Source: Candidatus Roseilinea sp.
Lineage (GTDB): Bacteria; Chloroflexota; Anaerolineae; J036; Brachytrichaceae
Direction: 5' to 3'
Assembly (NCBI GenBank): GCA_025055235.1
Contig: JANWYN010000120.1
Coordinates: forward strand, 26,759 to 90,758
Length of the DNA stretch: 64,000 nt
Shown: one piece after another, positions 43,184 to 53,030 of the stretch
Layout of the letters: every line of letters begins with the position of its first letter
Numbering within the stretch: the stretch's first letter is position 1
The notes under the pieces: generated by a model
What the model saw: the letters and a program-made list of their open reading frames with translations, nothing else
What the model was told of the DNA's origin: nothing
The model's database searches: none
Translations under genes and position numbers: made by a program

Positions 43184-43628
43184 GGTGCGAGAATGCAGGC
43201 CCGTATTATCCCCTACTGAAGGGAAGGGGTTACCCACCCGCAGCTCAACAATTCAGATTGGAGTATAAAGCAACTTTGCAAGCCGCACTTTGTCTATTCA
43301 CGAAAGACAAGACTAGAGTGGACAAATAGCCTTATAGCCTTAGCCAAGAGAGGACGGTGCGGCGTCCAAAATCGGCGTAACAAATCTAAACATTTTATGG
43401 ACAAGGCGTTAACGACAGAGTGCGCTGGTTACTGGCTGAGTTCGACTTGAAGAGGCGCGGACAATCGAGCGTAAAGCGAGATTCGAGCCCGGCGCGAGAT
43501 AGTGGACACACGCACAGCCGAATGAATCGCTTGTGCGGCATCCTGATCTATCGGGCGAAGAAGCAGCGAATGATCTGGCTCTTCTTCATGTTGCTCTGGC
43601 AACAGTTACCGCACAAGCCGCAAAGTTT
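43184..43628. other. Intergenic stretch without a recognisable gene (445 bp)
   Basis: AT-richer than the flanking DNA to the left, with no conserved reading frame. A rightward open frame from 43420 crosses into the GT2 gene on the other strand and has no family resemblance. The region probably contains the promoter for the sugar transferase gene and marks the left edge of the composition shift. Confidence 0.5.
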
Positions 43629-44639
43629 TCAGGATAGCCTTTTACCCTTCAAGGCTGCTGAAAGAACACTCCACAAAAAACCACATCCCCAAGAAATGTG
43701 CATGGCTGCGATAGCAATCGGCAAGCCCAGAACGAGATAAATCTTTCCGCGGTGCATTGCCGAATGCAGTCCTGCTATTCCAAGTATGCCAAAATAGCTC
43801 ACGAGTTCAAAACCCAATAGCCTGCTGTAAACCGGCCAAGCCAATGACAAGAGAGAGCCGCCTAACAAGCTAAGTATAAACAACGGTGGAAGCGCCTGTC
43901 GCCATCGTAGAGTGCGTGGGTATCGGCACAACATCCGATACTTCCAAAATCCATAGCGCCAATACTGTCGAGCTAATGCGCGAAGGGTGGGACGAGCGAA
44001 GTAAATCGAGCGGATCGCCGGGTCGAGCCAAATCCGGCCACCACTTTCACGAATTCGAGCATTGAACTCGTAATCTTCGTTAGAAAGCAAAGTTTCATCG
44101 TAACCACCGATCTTCTCCATCAAAGAACGTCTCCATGCTCCAAAAGGAACTGTATCCACGACAGCAGCAGAACTGGCATAGCGATACAGAGCATCACCCA
44201 CTCCTAAGGGATGTGCTGCTGCAACGGCGATTGATCGCGCAATCCATGTCTCGGCGCCTGGGCGAATATCTAGCACTCCACCCACATTGTCTCCCTTGCC
44301 GGCTTCAAGCGCTGCCACCGATCGCTCAACATAGTCGGGATATGGACATGAGTGGCTACTAAGACACAGGATGATTTCACCCTTTGAAGCAGAAACCGCT
44401 CTATTGATGCCAGCCGGAGTGATGCGAGCATCGTTATCAACTATCTGCAGTTTCAAATCCGGATGTGCTCGCTGAAAGTCGGCTATAACTTCGCGGGTGC
44501 GATCAGTCGAATGCCCATCGGCGATAGTGACGTCTATAAGGTGAAGAGGATAGGTCTGCGCAGAGATAGCTTCAAGCAAACCACGAATATGCTTCTCTTC
44601 ATTAAAGCAGGGTATGACTATAGAAACAGTGGGCAACAT
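43629..44639 (-). CDS. Glycosyltransferase family 2 protein
   Basis: A 336-residue GT-A enzyme starting MLPTVSIVIPCFNEEKHIRG. 'DVTIADGHSTDRTREVIADF' holds the nucleotide-sugar-binding Asp, 'ITPAGINRAVSASKGEIILC' the usual central block, and 'LLSNEDYEFNARIRESGGRI' the Glu-Asp acceptor-side motif. Two to three C-terminal hydrophobic helices anchor it in the membrane. It opens the AT-rich part of the polysaccharide region, is transcribed leftward, and is followed by a non-coding gap on each side. Confidence 0.9.
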   Translation of the reverse strand: MLPTVSIVIPCFNEEKHIRGLLEAISAQTYPLHLIDVTIADGHSTDRTREVIADFQRAHPDLKLQIVDNDARITPAGINRAVSASKGEIILCLSSHSCPYPDYVERSVAALEAGKGDNVGGVLDIRPGAETWIARSIAVAAAHPLGVGDALYRYASSAAVVDTVPFGAWRRSLMEKIGGYDETLLSNEDYEFNARIRESGGRIWLDPAIRSIYFARPTLRALARQYWRYGFWKYRMLCRYPRTLRWRQALPPLFILSLLGGSLLSLAWPVYSRLLGFELVSYFGILGIAGLHSAMHRGKIYLVLGLPIAIAAMHISWGCGFLWSVLSAALKGKRLS

Positions 44640-45498
44640 CTTTCAACCTTCCATGGACAACTTGAACACTCACGACACATTGCCACGAGAGCCACATGAA
44701 GAATGCGAGTCTGCGCATCGCATAGCAATTTGTGGTGTCACTCCATGCCTAAACACGGGAGCTGGTCAAACACAACTGAGATCTAACTCTCTTCTTATGC
44801 GCCATGTGCGTGATCAATGGATTCCTGATGTTCTCACGCTCACACGTCATAGCACCTACTCCGAAGCAGCTATCTCTTGCCGTTGCGTGTGTCCCGATCC
44901 GTCGCGGCAGGGGCGCTGCGCCACCGGCCAGCTGATGTGCCGTCGCCCTCGGCCATTGACCCACTAGCAGCGCCGCCCGGCGAACCAGCCACTCAGCCAG
45001 CACCCGGTGCTGCCCTGCCGCTAGCGGATCACCCACCACCTAGATCAGATTCCTAATTCGGTGTAGGGCGCGGGCGCGCTATTACTCGGGCGTTTGACCG
45101 TCATTCCCGCGAAATCCCCGCCTCCGCGGGGATGACAAGGGAATCCAGCCATGTGCAGTCTCTAGATGCCTGCGCAAGCGGGCATGACAGTACAGAGTAT
45201 TCGAAGCTCTGAGGCAATTTGCGCAATCGCACTTGAATTCGGAATCCGCTTTAGGCGGGGCAAGCCGGTGGTCGCTGCCTTGGCACGGATCGGCTGACTC
45301 GGGCGCGTCAGGCTGGCGCTAAAGTCACATCGCACGGTGGGATGCTCGGTCAGCAGCCCGCTCATGCAGCGCTCCATCGCCCGATCACGGCGTACGTCCT
45401 CCGGTTTCAGGTCGAGCGCCCGCATGATGCGACCGATTCGGGCAGTAGGTCTTCCCCACGTGAGCTATCTATGTCCTCACACCATGATTTTTACCCGC
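44640..45498. other. Non-coding stretch with repeat and possible gene remnants (859 bp)
   Basis: No intact gene is seen. Two leftward open frames (about 44870-45039 and 45162-45425; the latter starts MRALDLKPEDVRRDRAMERC) are GC-rich islands in AT-rich surroundings and may be fragments of a mobile-element gene, but I cannot name a family. A palindromic REP-like sequence lies at 45100-45136. The region separates the GT2 gene from the long hypothetical gene to its right and looks like an insertion scar. Confidence 0.5.
45100..45136. repeat. REP-like palindrome (GTCATTCCCGCG type)
   Basis: Outer arms GTCAT and ATGAC enclose a perfect CCCCGC-CTCC-GCGGGG hairpin; a degenerate second arm (GCGGGCATGACAG) follows near 45177-45190. 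Sequences of the form GTCATTCCCGCG...GGAATCC are common dispersed palindromes in proteobacteria and other phyla. Confidence 0.7.
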
Positions 45499-46818
45499 TT
45501 AAAACCATTTGGACAAGTTGGACAAAGTAGTATTAATAGAAATCGGTTGACCAACCACACGATACATGACGATCGGTTCACGAGGCATCAGTGGTACTTG
45601 CACAAGAATTTCCTTCACCGAGAAATTATCAAACCATACTGTGCCCTCACTAAAAGAGCGAAGTAATGGCTGAATATAAGTGTCTTGCTCTCGACGGTTC
45701 CAGCCAACTATGATCACCTGTGTCCATTTGTTATCTGTCGGTGGAAGTGGATGGTCAACACCTGTGATTACAGCATCATCATCGGACAGGTAAAAAGTCG
45801 CACCCAATTTGGAGGACGAGACATTCTGCGTGCGATAGACAAACGAAATCAGATACGGTGTCCGCTGTTTCACTGGGATTACAGGGTGCCAAAAACCGGC
45901 TCGCGCCGGCTCAAGGTCTGCCCGTTGTTCAACGATGATTCCATCTACACGAGCTGCTCCGTCGTCGATGCCAAGCACAAACAGAGCTCGATTCCAAGGG
46001 TTACCTGTGGTCATATACGAGGGAGACCATCCCGCTGGCATTGAATCTCCAGCATTTACTGCTGTGAATTCTCCATTTGCAGCAAGTTCGGGGCCGAGAT
46101 CTAGACTACTCGTTGGAATATTCATCATGGCGCTTATATCATCAACAGATACCTTAGCTGAAATCGAGGATTTAATATCCCTACAACAGGATGCAGATCT
46201 GTATCGAAGCACTTCCAGTAAGTGTTGGCCTGCTTGCCTTTGCCCAAATTCATCGTCTGCCAATAACTGACTCAGTAACTGAAGCTCGCCTATCGACAGA
46301 TTGTGGCTAAGAGCTTGTTCTATTAGCCGGCTGAATGATGTCCATTCAACCGGCGTATGGCCTGCAGCAATGTTTAGCCATAGCCGAGAAGCCGCCCACG
46401 CATCAAGAGGTAGAGCCTCTTGACGCTCAACAAACAACTTATACGCGTAGCTGGCCTCACCGATCCGCACAAGGCTCTCTATCAATGTTTTGACACCTAA
46501 GGGCTGAAACGTAGTAGAAGTTTCTAAGGGCAGCAAGACCTCGACTGCTGCACGGTAATCTCCTGCATCAGCAAGCCCCTCCCCCACCTGCCAACGAAGG
46601 TGAGGGTCCTGTTGATTCGCAGCAAGGGATGCCTTTAATAGTTCTGGCGTTTTCTCCCCGCGAATCCGCGCTAACTGTGCCACATTCAGCAGCAAGCGGG
46701 AACGCATGAAGGGGCTGACAATCACGAAGACCAGCGTAATTGCAGTGCCAACCGCAAGTAGTTTGCGAGACGAATCACCCTTCCATAGGTGAGACATCAC
46801 ACGACCCATGTCCTTCAA
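45499..46818 (-). CDS. Hypothetical membrane-anchored protein with helical repeats and a C-terminal beta domain
   Basis: A 439-residue protein I cannot assign. One N-terminal helix ('LLAVGTAITLVFVIVSPF') is followed by about 180 residues of helical, TPR-like sequence ('DPHLRWQVGEGLADAGDYRA'). The C-terminal 200 residues resemble a carbohydrate-binding jelly roll ('WFDNFSVKEIL' near the end, typical of CBM-like domains). Such a layout would place the binding domain outside the membrane. It lies between glycosyltransferase genes, suggesting a role in polysaccharide assembly, length control or attachment. Codon use is AT-richer than in the core genes. Confidence 0.7.
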   Translation of the reverse strand: MKDMGRVMSHLWKGDSSRKLLAVGTAITLVFVIVSPFMRSRLLLNVAQLARIRGEKTPELLKASLAANQQDPHLRWQVGEGLADAGDYRAAVEVLLPLETSTTFQPLGVKTLIESLVRIGEASYAYKLFVERQEALPLDAWAASRLWLNIAAGHTPVEWTSFSRLIEQALSHNLSIGELQLLSQLLADDEFGQRQAGQHLLEVLRYRSASCCRDIKSSISAKVSVDDISAMMNIPTSSLDLGPELAANGEFTAVNAGDSMPAGWSPSYMTTGNPWNRALFVLGIDDGAARVDGIIVEQRADLEPARAGFWHPVIPVKQRTPYLISFVYRTQNVSSSKLGATFYLSDDDAVITGVDHPLPPTDNKWTQVIIVGWNRREQDTYIQPLLRSFSEGTVWFDNFSVKEILVQVPLMPREPIVMYRVVGQPISINTTLSNLSKWF

Positions 46819-46846
46819 AGATTTAGCCGCTGAGATGTATTCTTAG

Positions 46847-47959
46847 TTATCTCTTAGCTATGGCACTATAAGCTTCTATCAGCTTCCTCGCTTCAGAATC
46901 CCAGTTGTAGATTGAACGAATTGCCCTAGCACCATTTCTCCCCATTTCTTCGGCCTCGGCAGGATGCTCGAAAAGCCACTTTATCGCGTTACTGATTTGC
47001 TCAGGTGAAGCCGGATCAACTGTGATACCAGCCTTAGTCGAATCAATTATTTCCTGCCAGTATGGGAAATTGCTAGCGACTACAGGTAGACCCGCAGCCA
47101 TATACTCGAACAGTTTGTTCGGCTCAGCTCGTATGTGATTCCCAGTCGGAGCAAAGATAACTAATCCAAGTCGAGAACTACACAAAAGTTGACTGATTTC
47201 TTTTCGGTCCTTCCATCCTAAAAAATCAACCTTGGACCAACCCTGCAACGCGCTCACTTCTTCTTGCAATTCAGGAGGCTCGAACTTTCCAGCTAGTACA
47301 AGCCGTGCCTGATATGAATCAGGTATCAATCCAATCGCACTCACGATCTCGCGTATACATCTAACATCCGTGATTGAACCTACATAAACAGCTCTCATTG
47401 GCCTTGCTGAATACGGCGTTTGACTTTCTGTCGAAAACTCCTCGATCCGTGGAAAGTTGCGCACGACGGTCGTTTTGGATTGCGGGAATGCTGATGCAAT
47501 AGTAGGAGTGGCGGCAATAACTCCATCACAAACCTGTGCTGCTAAATTTTCAACGGCTCTTGTTACACGGGCGACGGGTTTGCGCAACAGTACAGGGATC
47601 CAGTGCTTAGTTAGAATTTCCGTAGAGAAGTCCTCGTGCACGTCGTAAATGACTCTCTTTCCTTTCAGACGCAGAAGCAGACCGACGAGAAGCAAATCTG
47701 GCCCATGCAAGTGGTATATATCCGCATTTTCACGCAATGCCAATCTCAACACATGCCCCAAGGTTAGAGTGAAACGCTCTAGCCTAGAGCGAGCCCGCCT
47801 CGCTGGTTGGATATGAACGCCATCCACTTTCTTGCTGCTGCTTGACTGAGAGATAAATACCACTTCATACCCTGACTTTGCCAGCGTTCGACATTCTTTC
47901 TGAAATATTCGAATATCGTCAGCACTATGGGCAGATGACATGTGAACAATCTTTGGCAT
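46847..47959 (-). CDS. Glycosyltransferase family 4 protein
   Basis: A 370-residue GT-B glycosyltransferase. The N-terminal domain begins 'KIVHMSSAHSADDIRIFQKE' and has 'ADIYHLHGPDLLLVGLLLRL' and 'RVIYDVHEDF'. The C-terminal donor-binding domain has 'AVYVGSITDVRCIREIVSAI', 'VDFLGWKDRKEISQLLCSSR' and the Glu-x7-Glu region 'EPNKLFEYMAAGLPVVASNF'. It uses a nucleotide sugar to extend a lipid-linked glycan at the cytoplasmic face. It is encoded in the AT-rich section with a methyltransferase, a polymerase-like protein and a flippase in one direction. Confidence 0.92.
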   Translation of the reverse strand: MPKIVHMSSAHSADDIRIFQKECRTLAKSGYEVVFISQSSSSKKVDGVHIQPARRARSRLERFTLTLGHVLRLALRENADIYHLHGPDLLLVGLLLRLKGKRVIYDVHEDFSTEILTKHWIPVLLRKPVARVTRAVENLAAQVCDGVIAATPTIASAFPQSKTTVVRNFPRIEEFSTESQTPYSARPMRAVYVGSITDVRCIREIVSAIGLIPDSYQARLVLAGKFEPPELQEEVSALQGWSKVDFLGWKDRKEISQLLCSSRLGLVIFAPTGNHIRAEPNKLFEYMAAGLPVVASNFPYWQEIIDSTKAGITVDPASPEQISNAIKWLFEHPAEAEEMGRNGARAIRSIYNWDSEARKLIEAYSAIAKR

Positions 47960-47987
47960 GGTATCACTCCGGCATGGCGGAAGATCG

Positions 47988-48752
47988 CTATTGTTTGATT
48001 GGTTTACTCAGCTCGATCATAACCTGCCAGGCGTGCATTCGTATAAACGGAACCTTAAATAACTCCGCGTCGCGTCGCTCAAGCCAATTCAACAATATTC
48101 CGCCCCAGCGAGTGTTAACAAAGGGTACTGCAGCGAGAGCGGTGAGATAGTAATAGTTGAGCATCACGTGTCCAAAGTAGAAATTCAGCATAGCAAGGTC
48201 TGTCCTCCTCAGAGGATATTCATCACTCGTTCGAATATTCGGAGTCCACAACCTGTAAGCATTAATGAGCACATTGTGACCAAGAGGTTCAACAAACACG
48301 GCTTCGCCATGCGGCTTGAGCACTCGAATAATCGATGCCAAAGCTTTGCCTAAGTCAAGATGATGCAATATACCTGTTCCACAGACTATATCGAATGAAT
48401 CGTCTTCAAGTTCAAGTGCCTCGGCATTCATCTTTAAAAATTGGACGCTGTGTAGCTCCTGTTGCCTTGCAGCCGATGACGCAAGATCTATGGCAACCTG
48501 AGAAATATCTATTCCGATTACTTCCTTTGCTCCCCAACGAGCCAAATTGAATGCATAAGAACCTGTGCCGCAACCATATTCAAGGATTCGCGCACCAATA
48601 CACTTGGCTTGCAAAGCGCCTTCGTAATGGTTTCGAATGGATTTCGCTATTCGATAAAAGCGTGAGATCTTGCGATCGCGCTCTTCAGGATGGGCAAAGC
48701 GCCAATCGTGCCAATCTTGCTCACCCTGAATTCGTGTATCGTGCATTCTCAT
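47988..48752 (-). CDS. Class I SAM-dependent methyltransferase
   Basis: A 254-residue methyltransferase with SAM motif I 'ARILEYGCGTGSYAFNLARW', motif II 'VIGIDISQVAIDLASSA' and motif III/IV 'DIVCGTGILHHLDLGKALAS'. The C-terminal part has hydrophobic segments ('MLNFYFGHVMLNYYYLTALA'), which could associate with the membrane. In this setting it may methylate a sugar or a lipid-linked glycan, possibly capping the chain. The gap to the upstream Wzy-like gene is 41 bp, consistent with an operon. Confidence 0.88.
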   Translation of the reverse strand: MRMHDTRIQGEQDWHDWRFAHPEERDRKISRFYRIAKSIRNHYEGALQAKCIGARILEYGCGTGSYAFNLARWGAKEVIGIDISQVAIDLASSAARQQELHSVQFLKMNAEALELEDDSFDIVCGTGILHHLDLGKALASIIRVLKPHGEAVFVEPLGHNVLINAYRLWTPNIRTSDEYPLRRTDLAMLNFYFGHVMLNYYYLTALAAVPFVNTRWGGILLNWLERRDAELFKVPFIRMHAWQVMIELSKPIKQ

Positions 48753-48793
48753 CGCCTTTAGATCGAGATAAGAAGTGTGCCCCCATTTGAGAG

Positions 48794-50161
48794 CTAATTA
48801 CAAGGTCTTCTTACTTTCCCACTAAGCGCTGGCACGCAGACACGAAATCTACCAAGTGACTGAATAGCTTTTAGAGGATGTGGCAACAAAGCAAGAATCA
48901 GAAGTGCTAGCCATACACCGTGAGTCAATATAGTAGTTAGAAGCGCCGAATTTGCGAATACAAACCCGTATACGCTAATCAGTATGCACGATAAAACAAA
49001 GTTGTCCTCACGAGTGACACAATCAAAAAGCCACAAGACCATACCAAGCACAGCGGCAAATACAAACATTCCAAGGTAACCGAAATTCGCGTATGCATCT
49101 GCCCAAACGCTTGCATTAGCGAAGGTATCCGGACTGTTGAAATAAGTCCGGCCTATCAAGGAGGGAGGCAAGTAGTCGTAAGGATATTCAACTAGCGTGC
49201 GAAATATACTGTAACTCAAATATGCTTTCGGACCTTGGCTGAAGAAATCGTAGTAAAGCCCGGTTAAGATACCTGGCATCATAATTGACCTCCCCACTAA
49301 AAGAAACGGGATAAAAGCGTTTTGTAGAGCAATCCCCACCGCTAGGCTAAAAAGGACTAAACCCACAAATGACCATATAAGCGCCTTGCTAAGCTGTGAA
49401 GGATAAAAAAATCTAAACAACAAAATCAACCCTATGACAAGCAGAACGATCATCAGTGAAACCCGAAATCCGGCAACCGAATACATTAATAATTCAACGA
49501 ATAGCCCGATGGCTGTGAATATCAGATTACGTTTCAGAATTCCTAAGGCAAGCAGTGTTGGCCCTATAGCATAGGTGAGCCAACCGCTTGAATAACCAAT
49601 GAAGCTGCTTGTCTCTGCAATGGTGGCAGCAAATTCCGAACGCACGTCATACACTTCGAGTAACGAGACGAGTCGCAGGCGTGGGCCGAAGACAACAAGA
49701 ATTTGAGCTAGCAAAACCGAGATTACTGCGCCAAAGACAAGCCAGAAAGTCAGAGGGGCAAGTTTTGGCCTTTCCAATTTGATTACCGGCAACTGGCTTA
49801 CGGCACTGACTATCCAGAACGACGAAATGACCATGGCTGAAAGCAATAATATCCGCACGGGCGCTAACGTGTCGCCCAACGCAAACATAGGCATGATACA
49901 CGACGGAAGAACGACAAACACATACAACATCCAACACGCTACTTGAGATGGTCGTTGCATAGCAGCCGGCAGCCATAGGCTTGGAAGCAACGCTAGAGTG
50001 CAGTTGGCTACGAAAGTAAACCAATGGGGAGCCACGTATTTGAATGTATAGTAGCTATAGGCTGGAGAGATAACCAAAATGTAGAGCGCAATCACCGATG
50101 CAAGATAAGCCAAGCAACCTAGAACGACAGCGATCCGCAGTTTGCTCAACTTCATTATCAT
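48794..50161 (-). CDS. Polytopic membrane protein, probable O-antigen polymerase (Wzy-like)
   Basis: A 455-residue protein with about 12 hydrophobic helices starting MIMKLSKLRIAVVLGCLAYL. It has little sequence conservation, as is normal for Wzy proteins; 'VGRSIMMPGILTGLYYDFFS' and 'IGRTYFNSPDTFANASVWAD' in the large loop resemble the periplasmic loop of oligosaccharide repeat polymerases. Its start overlaps the stop codon of the upstream flippase gene (ATGA), a typical Wzx-Wzy arrangement. It may be the polymerase while the protein at 40.4-41.7 kb is the ligase. Confidence 0.75.
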   Translation of the reverse strand: MIMKLSKLRIAVVLGCLAYLASVIALYILVISPAYSYYTFKYVAPHWFTFVANCTLALLPSLWLPAAMQRPSQVACWMLYVFVVLPSCIMPMFALGDTLAPVRILLLSAMVISSFWIVSAVSQLPVIKLERPKLAPLTFWLVFGAVISVLLAQILVVFGPRLRLVSLLEVYDVRSEFAATIAETSSFIGYSSGWLTYAIGPTLLALGILKRNLIFTAIGLFVELLMYSVAGFRVSLMIVLLVIGLILLFRFFYPSQLSKALIWSFVGLVLFSLAVGIALQNAFIPFLLVGRSIMMPGILTGLYYDFFSQGPKAYLSYSIFRTLVEYPYDYLPPSLIGRTYFNSPDTFANASVWADAYANFGYLGMFVFAAVLGMVLWLFDCVTREDNFVLSCILISVYGFVFANSALLTTILTHGVWLALLILALLPHPLKAIQSLGRFRVCVPALSGKVRRPCN

Positions 50162-51597
50162 GATCGAACCCTCAACCGTGAACGAAGTATCGCTTTGGCC
50201 TTCGCCCACCCAGGAAATCCAGCAAGCCAGACAACCAGCGCATAGCTTATTACAGAAATTGTCCCTACTATCAACGCTTGTCCTGGATGATTGAAAGGTA
50301 GAACAAAAGCTATTGCAGATAACGCGCTGATCAATCCAAGCACCGCAAAGATTCGTGCGTACGGATAGCGCCACGGCATGCGCCACTGCGCCAGTACCAT
50401 AACCACAACTAACACCATAGCATAACCTGCAGGCGTAGCCCAAGTTGCCGCCGCGATACCATATGACGGAACGAATAGCATATTGAGGAATATATTCGAA
50501 ATCGCACCTAGAACGAAAGCCAATGAAGCAACCCATGTTCGTTTCTGAACCATTAGCGAAACTAGCGGAAAGTAGTAGAGCGTGGCAAGGAGATTACCAA
50601 AGGCTAATATCGGCACATAGTGTGCTGATTCATGATAAGTCTCTGGCAGAATCCAAAGGATGATGAACTGAAAGATCGCGCTAAAAGCTAATACGGATAA
50701 ACCAGCTAATACCAAGAATAAACTCAGCACACGATTAAAAAGCTCAGAGGCGTCACCTCGATTCCAATTGGCCAGAGCGTAAGGTAACCACGCACTTTGA
50801 AAGGGAGAAAAGAGCAAAAGCACTGCTTGGGCAAATCGGACAGCCACTCCATACAGTCCAACTTCTTCCGTTGAACGATACATTACCAATACACTGCGAT
50901 CGATATAAGACAGCGCCCAAGATGCAACCGTGAAAGGAATTAGCATCATTCCCGTTTTGAGCAGCGTCTGAGCAGTTGACCGGCGAGGTTTGGTCAAAAT
51001 CTCGTGCCGATTGAAGTAACACGCCAAAAACAACGCTATAAGAGTCCCACCAATATTTCCATATACCAACCCATAAACTCCCGTGTCCGCTAAGGCAATG
51101 AGTCCAACCGTAAGCGCAAAAACGAGCACGCTACCGCTGATTTGAACTACGTTGTGCTCGAAGAGCATGAAGCGATAGCGAAGATAGCTCTGTTGTGTGG
51201 TCAGAATGCTGTTGAGAATTGCACCTGTCCCAGCAAGGACAACAAACGTGGAAAGCTCTTGCGTCCTGAATAGCCAACTGGATATGTGTGGTGCAGCCTG
51301 AATCAATCCACAAACAGCTATTGCACTAGCAAGAACATTTGTCCAGAGCCCCGTGCTAACAAGTACGCGCTTTATACTTGGGTCTCTTTGGTCGTTATAG
51401 TAACTACCGACGGCCGTGTCTAAGTTCAAGGTGGACAACAAGCTCACTAAGAAAGTCAAAGCAGCAGTTGCCTCAAATATGCCGTACTCCTCTGGCGAGA
51501 GAAATTGCGGGATAATCAAAAGTAATATGAATACCTGAAGCTTACTTATTACAAGCCCGATCCCATAAGAGAGTATCTGCCTACTGAGAAGCATCAT
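50158..51597 (-). CDS. Oligosaccharide flippase (Wzx/RfbX type)
   Basis: A 479-residue MATE/MVF-fold flippase with 12-14 helices. 'QILSYGIGLVISKLQVFILL' at the N-terminus, 'LSPEEYGIFEATAALTFLVS', 'SWALSYIDRSVLVMYRSTEE' and 'VGLYGVAVRFAQAVLLLFSP' are typical of polysaccharide biosynthesis proteins that flip undecaprenyl-linked repeat units across the membrane. It is the first of a run of leftward glycan genes and overlaps the polymerase-like gene by 4 bp. Confidence 0.93.
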   Translation of the reverse strand: MMLLSRQILSYGIGLVISKLQVFILLLIIPQFLSPEEYGIFEATAALTFLVSLLSTLNLDTAVGSYYNDQRDPSIKRVLVSTGLWTNVLASAIAVCGLIQAAPHISSWLFRTQELSTFVVLAGTGAILNSILTTQQSYLRYRFMLFEHNVVQISGSVLVFALTVGLIALADTGVYGLVYGNIGGTLIALFLACYFNRHEILTKPRRSTAQTLLKTGMMLIPFTVASWALSYIDRSVLVMYRSTEEVGLYGVAVRFAQAVLLLFSPFQSAWLPYALANWNRGDASELFNRVLSLFLVLAGLSVLAFSAIFQFIILWILPETYHESAHYVPILAFGNLLATLYYFPLVSLMVQKRTWVASLAFVLGAISNIFLNMLFVPSYGIAAATWATPAGYAMVLVVVMVLAQWRMPWRYPYARIFAVLGLISALSAIAFVLPFNHPGQALIVGTISVISYALVVWLAGFPGWAKAKAILRSRLRVRS

Positions 51598-51750
51598 TGC
51601 CTTCTAACCTATGAGGAGAGTAGTTCAGGCAGCATATGCTCTATAAAACACAAACCGGTATATTGCTCTGGTTTGTCCGATGTGCTATAGCATTTGGTAC
51701 AGATTTGGCACAATTACGTTAGTGTTAACTTGCTGAGGCACTCACCAGTA

Positions 51751-52851
51751 TCATCTTCGTAAGCGGCTCACCATGAATCGTTCTATCTCAACAACGCAAC
51801 GCGCAGCCGTGTTGCCATCGCTCTGATAGAGCGGGGGGCGGAAGGGTTGAGGAACAAAAGTCTTCACTGCAGAGATGATTCGCTCTTTGTTAGCTCCCAC
51901 GAGAATATTCCATCCATTTATGACGGTCTCAACCCACTCTGTCTCATCACGCAAAGTTACGCATGGCACCCCTAACCAGTAGGCTTCTTTTTGGATGCCA
52001 CCTGAGTCAGTGAGAATCATGCGCGCTGACTGCTCAAGCATGAGCATGTCCAGATAGCCTAGAGGATCAACTAGCCGAATTCGGCTCTTGTTTACACGAT
52101 TAAACAGCTCATCACCTATTAACGTCATGCAGTGTCGAGTACGCGGATGCACTGGAAAGATGATCTCTTCGTCAACTTCAATAAATGCTTCAAGGATTTG
52201 ACTAAGCCTATCCAGATCGTCGGTGTTCTCTGCGCGATGAACAGTTGCCAACAAGAATCGTTGAGGAGATAAACCTAGTTGAGTCAAAATGCGAGATGTG
52301 AGCTTTGCACGAGCAGATGCTAGGTGTAGAGCGTCTGCCATTAGGTCCCCGACTATCCGAACATTTTCAACGATGCCTTCGCGACGCAAATTCTCTGCAG
52401 CGATCTCGCTAGGACAAAGCCACAAACTAGATACATGATCTACTACTATGCGATTTATTTCTTCAGGCATCAGCTTATTGAAGCTACGCAGTCCTGCTTC
52501 AACGTGAATAACCGGTATATGCAGTTTGACAGCTGCCAATCCGCCCGCAAGCGTGGAGTTTGTATCTCCGTGTACCACTACAGCATCTGGACGTTCATTT
52601 AGTAATACCCGCTCAATTGCAGTTAGTAAAGCACCTGTTTGTGCACCATGTGTGTCTGAACCTATGCCCAAGCTGATTTCCGGTGGAGGGACACCAAGCT
52701 CTTCAAAGAAAATCGAAGACATTTCGCGATCATAATGTTGGCCGGTGTTGAGTAATACTTCACAATGTCGTTCACGCAGAGCTCTGCTCATCGCATTCGC
52801 TCGAATGAACTCTGGGCGTGTTCCTACGACAGAAAGAATCTTCAGCTTCAT
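51751..52851 (-). CDS. UDP-N-acetylglucosamine 2-epimerase family (WecB/WbpI-like)
   Basis: A 366-residue non-hydrolysing 2-epimerase with 'VVGTRPEFIRANAMSRALRE', 'NTGQHYDREMSSIFFEELGV', 'VVVHGDTNSTLAGGLAAVKL', 'VHVEAGLRSFNKLMPEEINR' and 'ILTDSGGIQKEAYWLGVP'. The family inverts C2 of UDP-GlcNAc or of UDP-2,3-diacetamido-glucuronic acid. The three next genes to the right match the other steps of UDP-ManNAc3NAcA synthesis, so WbpI-type activity is the better guess. A dedicated WecB role for ManNAc cannot be ruled out. Confidence 0.92.
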   Translation of the reverse strand: MKLKILSVVGTRPEFIRANAMSRALRERHCEVLLNTGQHYDREMSSIFFEELGVPPPEISLGIGSDTHGAQTGALLTAIERVLLNERPDAVVVHGDTNSTLAGGLAAVKLHIPVIHVEAGLRSFNKLMPEEINRIVVDHVSSLWLCPSEIAAENLRREGIVENVRIVGDLMADALHLASARAKLTSRILTQLGLSPQRFLLATVHRAENTDDLDRLSQILEAFIEVDEEIIFPVHPRTRHCMTLIGDELFNRVNKSRIRLVDPLGYLDMLMLEQSARMILTDSGGIQKEAYWLGVPCVTLRDETEWVETVINGWNILVGANKERIISAVKTFVPQPFRPPLYQSDGNTAARCVVEIERFMVSRLRR

Positions 52852-53030
52852 ATTCAGACTGCCATCTGGCGGGATAAGGATAGAACCCTGCTCAGTTAAA
52901 CACTCGGTTTCAGCGCACCTTTGCGCGTGAATTGACTCGTAATATCAGCAGTCACGTCATAGGTGTGCAACTGAGCGATAGGCCTCGTTAAGCAACTTAA
53001 CGGTGAAAACGACTTTTAGCTATTTCGTAC

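Noticed and set aside
43420..43740. Rightward 106-codon open frame between the sugar transferase and GT2 genes
   Set aside because: No family resemblance, and its end overlaps the GT2 gene on the other strand.
44749..45039. Leftward 96-codon open frame starting MVGDPLAAGQHRVLAEWLVR
   Set aside because: Possibly a mobile-gene fragment, but the composition changes within it and no complete domain is recognisable, so it is only mentioned in the gap entry.
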